A stretch of DNA of 64,000 nucleotides from Saccharum officinarum. Its lineage: Eukaryota > Streptophyta > Magnoliopsida > Poales > Poaceae. Position 1 is the first letter of the stretch, and every line of letters begins with the position of its first letter. A model generated the notes under the pieces. It worked only from the letters and a program-made list of their open reading frames with translations, was not told where the DNA came from and made no database searches. This document shows positions 22,348 to 33,749 of this stretch, in pieces. The stretch is taken from assembly GCA_020631735.1 (NCBI GenBank), contig CM036179.1, forward strand, positions 23,365,063-23,429,062. The letters are read 5' to 3'. Made by a program: the position numbers and the translations under genes.

Positions 22348-23150
22348 CTTACAGGGAGCAGTACTCCTTTGTCTCAAGGTGCGTAGGGAGTTTGATATGG
22401 GTTGATTGATGATGCTCACAAGTCACAACGTGCCCGGTACCTACAGCTGCAGCTGCAAACCCTGCTCTGGAGAGATTCCGGATCTTTTGGCTGCCTTATG
22501 TTTGGATCATTTGCTCGGAAAATGAACCGATGCAAGTGTGTGCGGCGATGCATAGACAGAGAGGTCCTTAAAAGCCTGCACAAAGTCAGTATCAGTAGTG
22601 CTAACAATCCCACAGCTTTCAGAGCAGCAGGTTTATTTGGACATATTTCCTTGGCCTCCTCCCGCTGCTGGTTGCTGCCTTTGCCAATTATACGTCGCGG
22701 TTCGCAACTTATTAGACCGGCTTATGAGACACGGTATAATATTTTTTTTTCACGATAAAACAGTATCAGCCGATTTATCAGTCGCAAAAATCATCAGTCG
22801 AATAGCTCTATGATTTGTATTTTTTCCAACAATAGAGAAGCGCCGGACCAAGAGTGTATTTAGTAGGGATCCAAATTCTTTCACGTTTCACGTCCAGATT
22901 CTCTTAAAAATGTTTCTCCGTTAAATCAGAATCACTTTCTGGAACCTTTTGGCTAGCTCATGGATTTTTGAAACTAGGACTAGAATCATAAAACCAAGTT
23001 TTTCGTGTCTATCTGAGAATCGGTTCCAAGTGATTCTCCTTCAATTTTTTTTCTTTTTCTCACATGTAACATTAATTCTATTGTTAACCTAAACATTTCT
23101 CACTGCCAAACGGACCCTAAACCTTGTTTGGATCCACTTCGGACCATATA
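22348..23150. other. Non-genic stretch
   Basis: An open frame of 118 codons (22402-22758) has no recognisable motif and unremarkable composition; I do not call it a gene. Around 22690-22810 there is degenerate similarity to the CCCCGTTCGGCT..AAGCCG MITE seen at 28098. Nothing else is supported. Confidence 0.4.
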
Positions 23151-23152
23151 AG

Positions 23153-23290
23153 ATACTCCATTTGTTCCAAATTATAAGACGTTTTAGCTTAAATATATAA
23201 CTTTTGTTATGCAGCTAAATATATACTATGTCTAAATACATCATAAAAACAATATATCTACGTTATTTGGAACAGTTGTAAAAGGTTTGT
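23153..23290. mobile_element. Stowaway-type MITE fragment
   Basis: ACTCCATTTGTTCCAAATTATAAGACGTTTTAGCTT followed by an AT-rich core and ..ACGTTATTTGGAACAG matches the degenerate ends of grass Stowaway elements. Confidence 0.55.
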
Positions 23291-23317
23291 AGGGTGGTCG
23301 GTATTTGACAGCACAAG

Positions 23318-23507
23318 CTTAGACACCGTTTGGATGATTTTAAGAATATAGATTTTTTTTTCCAGAATTCTAAAAATTCCAATCCAAACAGACCAGATTC
23401 TAGTAGATTTTAAGTTTTAACACACAAGCACTGAATATAATAAAACACATCAGATTTATTTAATCCAAATTCATAAAATCCCTTTGGACCAAACAGGACC
23501 TTAGAAC
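23318..23507. mobile_element. Probable MITE, family unknown
   Basis: The ends ACACCGTTTGGATGATTTTA and CCCTTTGGACCAAACAGGACC look like the CGTTTGGAT/ATCCAAACG-type termini common in grass MITEs, and the core has TTCCAATCCAAACAGACC. Termini are imperfect. Confidence 0.4.
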
Positions 23508-23711
23508 AAGGTAGGTTGCGGGATTCAAAAATCTGAGATGGATTGATTACACAGGAGGCAAACCATGTCTAAGGTGTTAGGATCAGCTGTGTTCTACTAC
23601 TGTCTGGGTGGATGCAAACGTAGCCTTAGCTGCTGGAGCGGCAAGGCGAATAGGCAGGTAAGTGCATTGTTCCTGTCCAGATTATTGGATCTTTCTTTTA
23701 TTATTAGACTA

Positions 23712-23953
23712 GGCCCTTGTTTAGATTGAAGATTTTTTCAACCTGATGAATAGTACCACTTTCGTCTTATTTGACAAATATTGTCCAATCGTAGATCAAC
23801 TAGGCTCAAAAGATTCATATCGTGATTTTGAACTAAACCGTGTAATTAGATATTTTTTTTACCTACATTTAGTACTCTATGCAAGCGGCTAAAAATTGAT
23901 GTGATGGAGAGAGAGTGAAAAAACTTGGAATTTTGAGGTGATCTAAACATGGG
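23712..23953. mobile_element. MITE of the GGCCTTGTTTAG family
   Basis: It starts GGCCCTTGTTTAGATT and ends GATCTAAACATGGG, with the family core in the opposite orientation to the 47143 copy (ATTGTCCAATCGTAGATCAA, GGCTCAAAAGATTCAT, AAACCGTGTAATTAG). Confidence 0.75.
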
Positions 23954-25259
23954 TAGCTTGATCGATGTGATACACGCCAACCTTGCTTTGTTGCTTCAAC
24001 TCCTGTGGATGATGAATGTTCTCCACTTGGGCAGTGAAAGAGGTAACCCGCACCACTTGCACTTCGTTTTATAGCATAATGCAGCTTCCGTTCTTGTCCA
24101 AGAAGGATGCATGTACTATTATATTATTATACATTGCAAAACAGTGTGCGTTTGGATTAGCAATTTCTCTATTTCCTGTAGCTGAGGTTGGCCAATCATG
24201 AGATGAGGTGATAAACCCCATAAACCTCTTATCCTGTTCCCTCACACCCTTTCTTGCAAGTTGTTGAGCATACTAAACTGAACAGGCCTAGCAATCAACT
24301 CTCATGCCATGTCAATGCCAATGCCACCACTGTCCTTTTGCGTTTCCCCAGTACTGGAGTATACAGGATGGGCGTGTGTGGGCGCCAATATCTTGCCACT
24401 GCTTGGGAGAAGCAAAGCCGGGTCCCTCCCTCCATATTTCCCATGGTTCTGTGACTTGTAACTTTGTAAGCGAGCCCAGGCCAAACACATCTGAACCAGC
24501 AGCGCCAAGATCCGGGACCGGGAGAGAGAGACCTGCTCCCTGGGGTCTTTTGATGTTTGTATGTTCTTTGCCTCCTCCCCTTCCATTTTCTTTTAATCTC
24601 CATCGTCATGCATGCTTTGCTTGCCTGAGAAGTGATGGCGTCTCCCACATCCCCAATTGCTGCTGTCTTGCTCCTTGTAGGCGTTCCATTTGGAAGTGTT
24701 CATCTTTCCATTTCAGGACGTACTCCGACATGGGGAGTTGAATCTTCCAAAGAGTTTTGATTTTTTTTTTCTCTTGCTGTCTATCTCCCTTGGTTCTTGT
24801 GTTCGTCTTAGTATATTTTATCGCTTCTGCTTGCTGTGCCTCCCCTGAATCATTGCCATACTGCTTGTTTAGTTTCATCGAGGTCCCTTGCCATTACTTC
24901 TCTGTTTTTCTCCATACTGAATCATTGCAGTTACATACAGTAGTTTATTTGTTCATGCACCCATTCCATTCATATGCTTGAATTCAGTTTGGCTCTATGT
25001 GCCTTGCAATAATGACAAGATACTACTAGTAGTTATCAAAACCTCTTTTTCCTTCCCAATGAATCATTTTGCAATCACCATGGGGATCTTTTTAGTTGCG
25101 CGGCTCATCTTCTCACCTTCTTTTCTAGTGCTACTGTTGATCCGACAGGAAAACTGCAGAGAACAACAACGTGTTCAGTGTTCTAATCCGTGCTGCTGTC
25201 TGTAGGTGTGCTGAAATCACTACAAAAATTTCAAGATTCCCTGGCTAGCCGGCCTGCAA
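23954..25259 (+). promoter_or_regulatory. Upstream and probable 5'-UTR region of the BELL gene
   Basis: No protein gene is seen. The sequence is pyrimidine-rich with repeated CTCC/CTTT tracts (24540-24600, 24760-24800). CTGCTGTCTGTAG at 25193-25205 is a plausible 3' splice site, so the leader may contain an intron. No convincing TATA box was found, so the transcription start is not assigned. Confidence 0.35.
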
Positions 25260-27149
25260 ATGGCGAGTGATCCGTCGTCGTTCTCGCCAATCGGACTGGA
25301 CGCCATGGGCAGCGGCTACTTCATGGGCGGCAGCAGCAGCAGCTATGGAGGCGGCGGCGGCGGCATTATGAGCGCCGAGGTGCCGCACTTCCACCCCGGC
25401 ATGCTTCTTGACCACGGCGGCGGCTTCGGGTTCGGCCTCGGCGACGCGGCGGTATGCGGCGCCGGCGCCGCGACGGCGACGGACCTGGTGGGCGCGCACT
25501 ACGCGGCGAACAACATCGTGCTGGCCTCCTTCGCCAGCCAGCTCTTCGCCAACACCACCGCGCCGCCGCCGCCGCAGCCGCAGGATGATCGTACCTGCGG
25601 AGGACGCCGCCGGAGGAGGAGATGGACGACGAGGTGTACGGCGTTTCCGGCAGTGACAGCCGCGTCGTCGCGGCGAGCTTGCGCTGCCCCAGCCATCCGG
25701 GGGCCATGGCGGTCTGGTCGTCGCCATCCTCGTCCAAGAAGCCGTACGGTATCTGGACCAGCGCCGGTGGACCAGTAGCCGCGTCGGGTCATGACCCGTA
25801 CCACCTCGCCGGGGCCGGGCTCCCCGACTTGGGAGGCGGCTTCCACTACCCGCTCGCCGCCTGCAGTGGCGCCAACGCGTCCGCGGCGGCGGCGAGCGAG
25901 CTGTCGCTGACGCTGTGCTCCAACTCCATCTCGTCCTCGGACAGCGCGCTGAACGCCACGGAGCAGTGCTCCTCGGGAGCGAGCCGCTCCGCGCTGACCG
26001 AGCTGCCGCCGCACCCGACGCGGGCCCGATCCCGGATGGCGCCGCACTTCACCGTTGTGGTGGCGCGCTCCCGGTACGCGGCCGTGGTCCAGGAGGTGCT
26101 CAACGACGTCGTCGGCCACATGCTGGACGGCGTCGCCGACGTGGCCGACGACTCGTGCAGCGGCGTCGACGGCGGCTCGGTCGGCGCGCCGTCCGCGGTG
26201 AGCTCCAACCGGTTCATGGTGGCCTCGTCGGCCGACGCCGGCGCGCGCTGGGGCGAGGCTCAGAGGGTCCGGAGCAAGCTCCTCAAGACGCTTCAACTGG
26301 TTCGTGCACACTAATAAGTAATAATGAAATTACCCTGACAAATTTTGGATCTTTATTGTGTTCGACGATGATCTGCAGATGGACCAGAAGTACAACCAAT
26401 GCTTGGACGAGATCCAGAGCACGACGGCCAAGTTCAACACGCTGATGCACTCGCCGTCGGGCGGCAACGGCGGCAGCATCTGCGCGCCGTTCGCGCACCG
26501 CGCCGTGTCGGCGATGTACCGCGGCCTGAGGCGGCGGCTTGCCGGCGAGATCATGGCGGCCGCGAGCAGGGCCAGCTGCTGGGGCGAGTCGTCGTCGTCG
26601 GCGGTGACGGTGACCGCGGCCGGCGGCGACGTGGAGCGGAGCTGGGAGTCGGCCTTCATACAGAAGCACTGGTCGGCGCAGCAGCTGCGGCGCGCCGAGC
26701 AGCAGTGCTGGCGGCCCCAGCGCGGCCTGCCGGAGAAGTCCGTCGCCGTGCTCAAGGCCTGGATGTTCGAGAACTTCCTGCACCCGTAAGTCCGTCTGTC
26801 CACGATTCTTGCCGCGCGAATGCTAAAATGCGCTTGCCAAATCCGACATTGTTGACCAGTTGCTCTGCTCAGGTATCCCAAGGACCATGAGAAGGACATG
26901 CTGGCTGCAAGAAGCGGCCTCACCAGGAACCAGGTAGAGATCGAAATCCCATCAGACTCATTTCAAATTCAATCTTTTTGGGGGATGGATTCGAGTGATT
27001 TTTGCGTTTTGCAGGTGTCGAATTGGTTCATAAACGCACGAGTTCGTCTGTGGAAGCCGATGATCGAGGAGATGTACCAGGACCTGAAGAGGAGCTCGGG
27101 TGCAGGAGCAGGAGGGCAGGGGCCGCGATGGAGCAGCAGCAGCACATGA
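25260..27149 (+). CDS. BELL1-type TALE homeobox transcription factor (ATH1-like), apparent frameshift in exon 1
   Basis: Coding exons 25260-26299, 26379-26785, 26873-26933 and 27015-27149, all with GT/AG borders in matching phase, give about 547 residues. Features: Gly-rich N-terminus ([17 protein letters not shown]); ZIBEL-like ELSLTL (~212); a diverged SKY box ([16 protein letters not shown], ~270); BELL domain ([17 protein letters not shown] to MYRGLRRRL, ~335-410); TALE homeodomain from [11 protein letters not shown] with the PYP loop and [12 protein letters not shown] (~457-520). Such proteins pair with KNOX homeodomains in the nucleus to control meristem and boundary programmes. The homeodomain most resembles the ATH1 subgroup. 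The frame shifts between ~25585 and 25615, consistent with one missing base: a sequencing error or a null allele. Splice sites and homeodomain are intact, favouring a real gene. Confidence 0.85.
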
Positions 27150-27586
27150 GCAAGCGTCGAATAATCTGCGAGCTAGAAGATGGCGGCCAGTGAACCAGTT
27201 CCATAGCTGCAGCCTGCAGTTAGAATTATTCAGCTACTGCCGTGGATCGATTTACCATTGGGCCTTGTAATTTCCTTGCGCTATGTTTATGTACATATCA
27301 TTGCCAACGCCAGCATTTTCAAGTAAGATCAAACATCTGTGCATCCTGGTTGACTGGAAGAGCAGGGAGGATACTGCTGAATCAGGTTTTGAATGAATCG
27401 CGCGTATGGCGTATGTGGCAATGTGGCCAATTTCAGACAGCAGATTTCATGCTTTCTTTCTTGTCAGATCGCACGTTGCAGTAGGCAATTTCAGCAAAAA
27501 AATATTGGAGCCTGATTCTCGCTAGGATCATGAGCAAATCCCAGGGTGAACTGTGTGATGAGTTCCGCAAAGAGTTACAAGTGTGG

Positions 27587-27754
27587 GTGCGTTTAGTTAC
27601 TTCAAAGTTTCAAAAATTTTACAAACTTTCCCGTCGTATCAAATCTTTGGACGTATACATAGAGCATTAAATATAGGTAAAAAAATAACTAATTACACAG
27701 TTTGGTTGTAAATCACGGGATGAATTTTTAAAATCTAATTAGTCCATGATTGTT
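27587..27754. mobile_element. Truncated MITE of the GGCCTTGTTTAG family
   Basis: Left end GGGTGCGTTTAGTTAC and the family core (CGTCGTATCAAATCTTTGGACG, GAGCATTAAATATAGG, CTAATTACACAGTTTGG, CTAATTAGTCCATGATTG). The right third is absent. Confidence 0.7.
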
Positions 27755-27894
27755 ACTGTGTTTCCACCGAGTAAATGCACCGATGACTGCCTTTTCATTC
27801 AGCAGAAAGCATAGTCTGAATATTTACAGGCAATGAAAAGATCAAAGAAAGAAAACAACTAAAAAACTATTTTTTTTACAACAACTAAAAAACT

Positions 27895-28023
27895 ATTGAT
27901 TATCCTCAAAAGCTAGGCGTTGCATCCGTACATCATTGATAATGTCTTGCAAGAGTTTTTGTGCGGAGCGCGCCTTGTTGTCGAAGACTTGTCGACATCT
28001 TTCCTTCCACAAATTCCAAACAG
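27895..28023 (-). pseudogene. LINE ORF2 C-terminal fragment
   Basis: The minus strand reads WNLWKERCRQVFDNKAR.. to RMQRLAFEDNQ-stop, the W-x-x-WKER-x-x-x-x-F ending typical of plant LINE ORF2. It is a short fragment only; an A-rich plus-strand tract lies beyond the stop. Confidence 0.6.
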
Positions 28024-28097
28024 TATAGGTTAGGTCCAAAACACACGATAATTTGATAAATCGTTTTGAAAACGTGCTGTGCTATGATGACGTTGAC

Positions 28098-28230
28098 GCC
28101 CCGTTCGGCTGTGCTGATAAGCCGACTGAAAAACGCTGTTGGCTGATTTGGTGTGAGAGAAAAATACTGTTCCGGCTGAAAAAACAAGCTGAAAAAGACG
28201 GATTATAAGCCGGATGAACAGAGCCGACGC
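28098..28230. mobile_element. Short MITE (GCCCCGTTCGGCT type)
   Basis: It begins GCCCCGTTCGGCTGTGCTGATAAGCC and ends GATTATAAGCCGGATGAACAGAGCC, with the internal TGTTCCGGCTGAAAAAACAAGCTGAAAAA. This layout is common in sorghum and maize non-coding DNA. It sits next to the LINE fragment. Confidence 0.6.
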
Positions 28231-28721
28231 TAACATGTTAGAGAGAACATGCAAGGAACAAGTGCTATGACAACATGGATGAATGCAAACAAGTTAAACC
28301 GGAGACTAGAGTAAACATGGAAGAAGACCATGGTATAATGGTATGGTAAGGATGCAAAGTTAATCGGGCTAGCATTAATTAGTAAGGTGCAGTCCTTAGG
28401 TGAACCGCTTACATTAGGGACATTGTTATTAGAAATTAAAAAAAGATTCAGCTTACGTGACTGCTTACGGCCAAGTTGTTGCAAAAATTTCAGCTCAACT
28501 ATTCCTGAGGACCGAGGTGACTATTGTCAAAGCTCAAAGATTTCGACGACAGGAAGTGGGAAGCCCAAAGACTCCGTCAATCCACAGGAAGCGGAGCAGT
28601 GAAAATGTGGGAAGCCCAAAAGACTTTTGACAACACGAAGTAGAGTGGTAAGTTAAAATACCAAGGCCAAAAGTTTATGACGACATATTATATCTGGACG
28701 CGCATGAAAAGTTATATAGGC
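28231..28721. other. Non-genic stretch
   Basis: No gene, RNA or repeat is recognised. Weak internal repetition (GTGGGAAGCCCAAA at ~28556 and ~28607; GACAGGAAGTGGG/CACGAAGTAGAG) suggests a degenerate short duplication. Confidence 0.4.
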
Positions 28722-28975
28722 CTTCCTTAGTTCCCAACTTCTCCTCAAATTCTACTCTGCAAAAAGAAGATTACCCATCACATCGAAATATCGGCACATG
28801 TATAAAGTACTAAATATAGATGAAATTAAAAACTAATTACACAATTTTATTGTACTTTACAAGATGAACATTTTAAGCCTAATTAGTCAAAGTTTGGAAC
28901 TGAACAATGGCATATCTAGACAGTGTAGAACGACTTATAATTTAGAATGGAGAGAGTATAATTATTAAAGAGTTA
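28722..28975. mobile_element. Degenerate MITE copies
   Basis: 28722-28895 is a diverged member of the GGCCTTGTTTAG family (CACATCGAAATATCGGCACATG, ACTAAATATAGATG, AACTAATTACACAATTTT, CTAATTAGTCAAAG). 28905-28960 (GACTTATAATTTAGAATGGAGAGAG) is a Stowaway end. Confidence 0.55.
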
Positions 28976-28989
28976 AATGCACCAGAGGT

Positions 28990-29130
28990 CCTCTAACTTG
29001 TGAGGAGGTTCAGTTAGATCCATCAACTTCAAAGTGACTTTCTGGGTCCATAAACTTTGATGTCGTATCACTTAGTTCATCAACTTTTAAAGTGACTTTC
29101 TGGATCCATAAACTTTATATGCCGTATAAC
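28990..29130. repeat. Two-unit tandem repeat (~60 bp)
   Basis: AAAGTGACTTTCTGGGTCCATAAACTTTGATGTCGTAT.ACTTAG recurs as AAAGTGACTTTCTGGATCCATAAACTTTATATGCCGTAT.ACTTAG, each preceded by CATCAACTT. Non-coding. Confidence 0.75.
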
Positions 29131-29978
29131 TTAGGCATGGTGCGCTGCGGCAAGCCGGGATGAGCGAGCTAGCTGCTTGTTTGCATTGGCGTCGTTTGGG
29201 GGGCGATCGAACAGTCGGTGGACGCGTGGTTGGGCTAGCTGCTTCGATCAGCTGGCATATGATCTGTGCTGCATGCTTGCGCGGTGGTGCGCCCAGCCGC
29301 GCATCATCGATCTGATCGGCACACGCACGTACACTTGAGCGAGCGAGCCGAGCGAGCTGAGGTGAACCATGCATGCAGCTCGCGGTACACGGGCACCGTG
29401 TCGGCCTGCTCATGATCATTCCCGTGGCGGACGCGTCCGTCTGCGGACGCCGTGTCGTACACCTGCTAGTAGATGGCCTGCATGCATGTGTCGAGTGGCC
29501 ATATCATGCATGGTATGAGTCCACGTACTCGATCGGACCGGTCGTCGCTAAAACGCAAGCACGGCCGGTCACCCACGACAACGTCTCGTAGCTGTGACAC
29601 GTCGTCGTTTCTGTGCCTATGTACTACGTGTCACGTCGTCTGTGCGCTGCATTTTTAATTTGCTCCATGCATGAATCGCGAATTGGTACGTGCTCGCCCG
29701 CGGATGATCGCTATCGCTACTGTTTCGACCCACCGATGCGGCATCGACCACTACAAGCAGCTGATCCGATCGATGCCGATGCAAGAGCTCTCGATCCGGC
29801 CATCGTACGTCCCCGATCGATCAATCAAAGCACAAGTGCATTCACGTCTGAATGCCTAGATTATCGTGGAGCAATACCATATTTGAATGCCTGGATATCG
29901 TGGAGCACAAATAAGCACACGCACGTACACTTGAGTGAGCGAGCTGAGGTGAACCATGCATGCAGCTCGCGTACACAG
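29131..29978. other. Non-genic stretch with a repeated ~65-bp motif
   Basis: GCACACGCACGTACACTTGAG..GAGCTGAGGTGAACCATGCATGCAGCTCGCG..TACAC occurs at about 29319-29392 and again at 29912-29978, ending at the N gap. A near-repeat GTCTGAATGCCTAGATTATCGTGGAGCA/TTTGAATGCCTGGATATCGTGGAGCA lies at 29847-29908. No coding sequence is supported. Confidence 0.6.
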
Positions 29979-30078
29979 NNNNNNNNNNNNNNNNNNNNNN
30001 NNNNNNNNNNNNNNNNNNNNNNNNNNNNNNNNNNNNNNNNNNNNNNNNNNNNNNNNNNNNNNNNNNNNNNNNNNNNNN
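29979..30078. other. Assembly gap (100 N)
   Basis: Exactly 100 N, with a duplicated motif touching its left edge. Confidence 0.97.
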
Positions 30079-30480
30079 ATGTGACACATGTTTCACTAGG
30101 TTGCTTCCACGGCATGTGTCCAAGATGTGTTGCACCTATTGCATTTGTATGTTGCATAAATACTAGTTTACATGGAATGTAAAAGCATGTTTTCCTGGTT
30201 CCAGAAGTATGTCTCAGTTCTAATCCAACAAGCGTGTAACTTATCATTTCATGTGACTTTTTGATTCCAAACTCTATGAAACTTTTCTAGGGATCAATAT
30301 AGATAGAAGGTGATGTGAGACACATGAAGATATTGCCATAACACCACCCAAGCATATATCTTGAAAATATCCTATATGCAAAGCAAAGGAGTAACATCCA
30401 AGTTTAGATTAGGCTCATCTCCACTTAATCTATCATGTTTGAGCTCAACCCAACTACTTAGTGAGTGACAAACACCTAGG
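30079..30480. other. Non-genic stretch
   Basis: AT-rich sequence without a recognisable gene. GTGAGTGACAAACACCTAGGGTGTTACAG at its right edge looks like the end of an unidentified repeat before the Tat-related sequence begins. Confidence 0.35.
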
Positions 30481-30654
30481 GTGTTACAGGTATCCCTCCT
30501 CACTGGAATCTATGGCTCCACTCTTCAAGGCGGAGCACTTCACAAGGCGACCGAGGGCGAAGGCTCACGAAAGATGGTGAGGACCAGCAGTTGTACCCTC
30601 TAGGTGCGCTAGGAGCGGTTGAGCCTATACATCCCAGCCTAGCTCACGTCATCC

Positions 30655-33600
30655 AATAGGGGATGGCAGGTTGGTTCTACCTCCGCAACGACGACGGCCG
30701 GCTACCTCCCTATACGGGCCATGTCGTGACGAAGAGGCTGTCCAAGTGGAGATGGGGAGCCCCCGGTCCTGAGCAGCCCAAGCTGTAGCCACTGCTCGAT
30801 GCCCTGAAGAGGCTACGAGATGGCGGTCTTACCACGACCGGGGTCATCGTCGCTTTTCACCGGTGGCGGGTGCTGCCGCTGATGGCACACGCGGCTGCGC
30901 CTGGACCAGATGGAGGAGGGAGCGTCGGTGGAGGGTTGTCAGATGTTCGACACTTCTCTTATGGCGATCGAGGTTACCAGAAGGGTGACCTACACGGTGG
31001 CCACGGGGTTCACCGTGGCGGATTTGAACAGGGTCAAAATACGTCCTACCCGGGGATACATTTCTCTGGTGAGTCCGACTTCCCTTCACGTACTCTTTTG
31101 CTTTTCGTTCATTGGTTTCTTCCTCTATCGCTGATGCCGTCCCATCGTTAGGGGCTAGAGAGGATGGTGAGGCATTCCGAGCCCTGGTCTCGGAGGACCG
31201 CGGGCAGCGGGAGCGGAACCGTCTCTTGGCCGAGGAGCAGAAGTGAAAGAAGGACGCCACGAAGAGGAAGCGTGGCAAGAGCATTCGCGCGAGAGATGCC
31301 CTGGAGAAGCGCCGTTGGCAGCAAGCGCGCGATGGACTTCCCTAGGAAGAGTCCCCGTCAGAGCCGGACTCGGACGATGAGGACTTTGACATTGTTTTGG
31401 ATGAGGAGGAGGCGTAGGGTTTTAGTGGCGAGGTGCCCCACAAGGGGCTCATGCCGGGGGCTAAGGCCTCAGGGGAGCTCGGTGCTCCTGGAAGAGAGGG
31501 TAGGGGTCTAGCCCCTCGGCCCCAGTGAATTGATGGTGCTGCGGGGGGCCTCTGCCTCGATGTCGAGTCCTGAGAGACCTGGGGGCAGCCTGACGCTCCT
31601 AGGAGGAGGCGGAGATGCCTCGGGGCAGAGGGTTGCTCGCTCTGGGGCGTCGGTGACTGCGCCTGAGGTGGGGGCGACAGGCAAATCCTCCTCGGGGGAG
31701 ATACCCCCGCCCCCCTTAGAAGGCCGAGGAAGCGGCCGTGGCTGACGGAGGTTGGCCTCTGGCTCATGATGCTCCGGTGTCACCTGACCTAGGGTCTACA
31801 ACGGCAGAGGTCTCTGTTGTCCTACCATCGCCACCGCCGTCGCCGCCCCAGCAACAGGAGCCAGGGGCGGGGACGGCCGTGGCGTTCGTCACAGCGACGA
31901 AGAAAAGGAAGATGGTCTTCCCCAAGTCGAGGTATGTGCAATGCGGTGGTTTTGGGTTCCTTCACAGCTCTTTCTCATTTTCTGATTGTCCTGCTCTATT
32001 TTTTCTCGCAGCGTGCGCCAGAGGGCCGGAGTGCCCCCTTAGCGCCCACAAGGTGCTTAAGTCAGGGGCCCTCTCTTCCCTGGCGAGGCGAGTCGGATGG
32101 CCCAGTCGGTGGCCATCGCCGGGCCGCCCTACAGCGTGGAGCCACTTTGGTCAGCCAACAAGGCAGTGCGGGCTGCGCAGGAGAAGGCCGCCGCTGAGGC
32201 TGAAGCTGCCAAGAAGCGAGAGGCTGAGGCGGCCATGATCGGAGAGGCCTCGGCCACCAAGATTGATGAGGCCGCAATGGCCAAAGCCGACGAGGCCGAG
32301 GCGGTCAAGGCCAACGAGCGGGCGGCACTCGTTGACACAGGGAAGACAGCGGCAGAGGCGGCCTCAACGTCGCCCCGAACTGAAGACCAGTCGGGGGGTC
32401 ATGGCGAGGAGAGGGAAGTCCACACCATCTTCTCGGATGAATCCTCAGGCCACATGGAAAGGGGGTGATGGACGCTGAGGTGTCTAGCACGGTGGAGATG
32501 GCTGCCCCGGGAGCACCGAAGGGGCCAGAGATCGAGGGGAATTTGCCCTCGCGCGCATCGGGACCGACCACGGGCCGTCCTAGTGCCTGTTCTCTTGGAT
32601 GGCCTCGAGGAGGAGGAGGAGGTGCACTGGGCGATCCTTGATGGGTTCAGGGACCTGGCTAGGCGGTCTTTGAGGATGACGCTCCGTATCATCACCGAAG
32701 ATCTTTCTAGCGTCGTCGAGGTAAGTCCTCTTTATCTTCATAAAGTCGTTCCCCCTGTCTTTGAGCTTCCATGGAAAGCCCTGAAACTTGCTCTTTTTAT
32801 TTTAGGAGCTCAAGGGGAGGTCTCGGGCTAAGGCCGAGCTCCTCTACCAAGAGAAGGGTCTCCGAGCTCAGCTTGATCAGCAGAGGGAGTCCTCACCCAG
32901 ACGAACGGGCTGCTGGCTGAGAGGAGCGCTAAGACGGTGGATCTCCATGTGTGCTGCTCCAACCTGAAGGCGGAGCTAGTCATGGCCCAGGGGAAGTCAC
33001 CTCCCTAGTGGAGAAAACGCGAGGGTTGGAGGATGGGCTTGGCTCGGGTAAGCTCCGAGCGGGATGCCCTGAAGGCTGAGGCGGAGCACGAGGCTGCTGC
33101 CGCCAGAGCCTCCGCGCCGAGCTGGCAAAGATGAAGACGGAGCTCCAGTTGAAAGAGGATGTCATGGCTCAGGCTGTCCAGTTGGCCGAGGTGGCCTATG
33201 CAGAGACTCTGCAATGAAAGCAGAAAGTGGAAGGTAATAGTCCTTTGACCGTATTGCCGAGTTTTGGTCGCTGTTTCAGCGCTTATCCCCTTGTCTTATT
33301 TGTGTAGAGTAGGCTTGGTGAAAGATCTGGCCGATGCCACCATGGCCTCTGGTGTGCTACAGACGGCCTTGGATGCCAAGACCAGGGAGCACACCACCCT
33401 ACAAAGTGTTGCAAGGGCGGTCTGCGACGCTCTCGAGACCCAAGAGGGGGTTTAGTCGGGCAGCTCTCTCTGGAGCCGCCTTATTGCCCTCTACGGTGGT
33501 GTTCGTGAGCAGGTACACGACGCCCTCCATATCGGCATAAAGCTGGCTCTGGTAGTGATGACCTCGCACTACGCCGGTCTCGACCTCCAGCGCGTCAGCG

Positions 33601-33749
33601 AGGGCTTTGTCAACATGCCCGACCCTGACCTGGAGAAACTTGTTGACGCGGCCGAGGATCCCGGCGCCTCCTTGGCGGCCCGCTTTGAGGGTGAAGTCAT
33701 CCCCCTCCTCTTGACCTGTGAAGAAGCCTGGGTCATCGTGCCCATGTAA
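30655..33749 (+). pseudogene. Antisense extra gene of Tat element, five exons, decayed
   Basis: It runs opposite to pol. Exons, with GT/AG borders: ~30655-31078, 31152-31931, 32012-32720, 32806-33233, 33308-33749 (stop 33747-33749). Translation gives GWFYLRNDDGRLPPYTGHVV..FHRWRVLPLM near the start, PEAGYIS-like RPTRGYISL before intron 1, Glu/Arg-rich and Gly/Pro-rich middle parts, an Ala/Glu coiled coil (EKAAAEAEAAKKREAEAAM), and a conserved end (SHYAGLDLQRVSEGFVNMPDPDLEKL..AAEDPGASLA). I recognise this layout from many grass proteins annotated as hypothetical and attributed to Tat-element antisense ORFs; the biochemical role is unknown. Several frameshifts lie inside exons, so it no longer encodes the full protein. 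Confidence 0.65.

Noticed and set aside
22402..22758. 118-codon ORF as a gene
   Set aside because: No recognisable domain; part overlaps MITE-like sequence.
25499..26311. Long minus-strand ORFs opposite the BELL gene
   Set aside because: They are GC-driven shadows of the exon; the plus strand has splice sites, a homeodomain and family motifs.
32062..32571. Ala/Ser-rich minus-strand ORFs
   Set aside because: They are shadows of the Ala/Glu coiled-coil exon of the plus-strand antisense gene.
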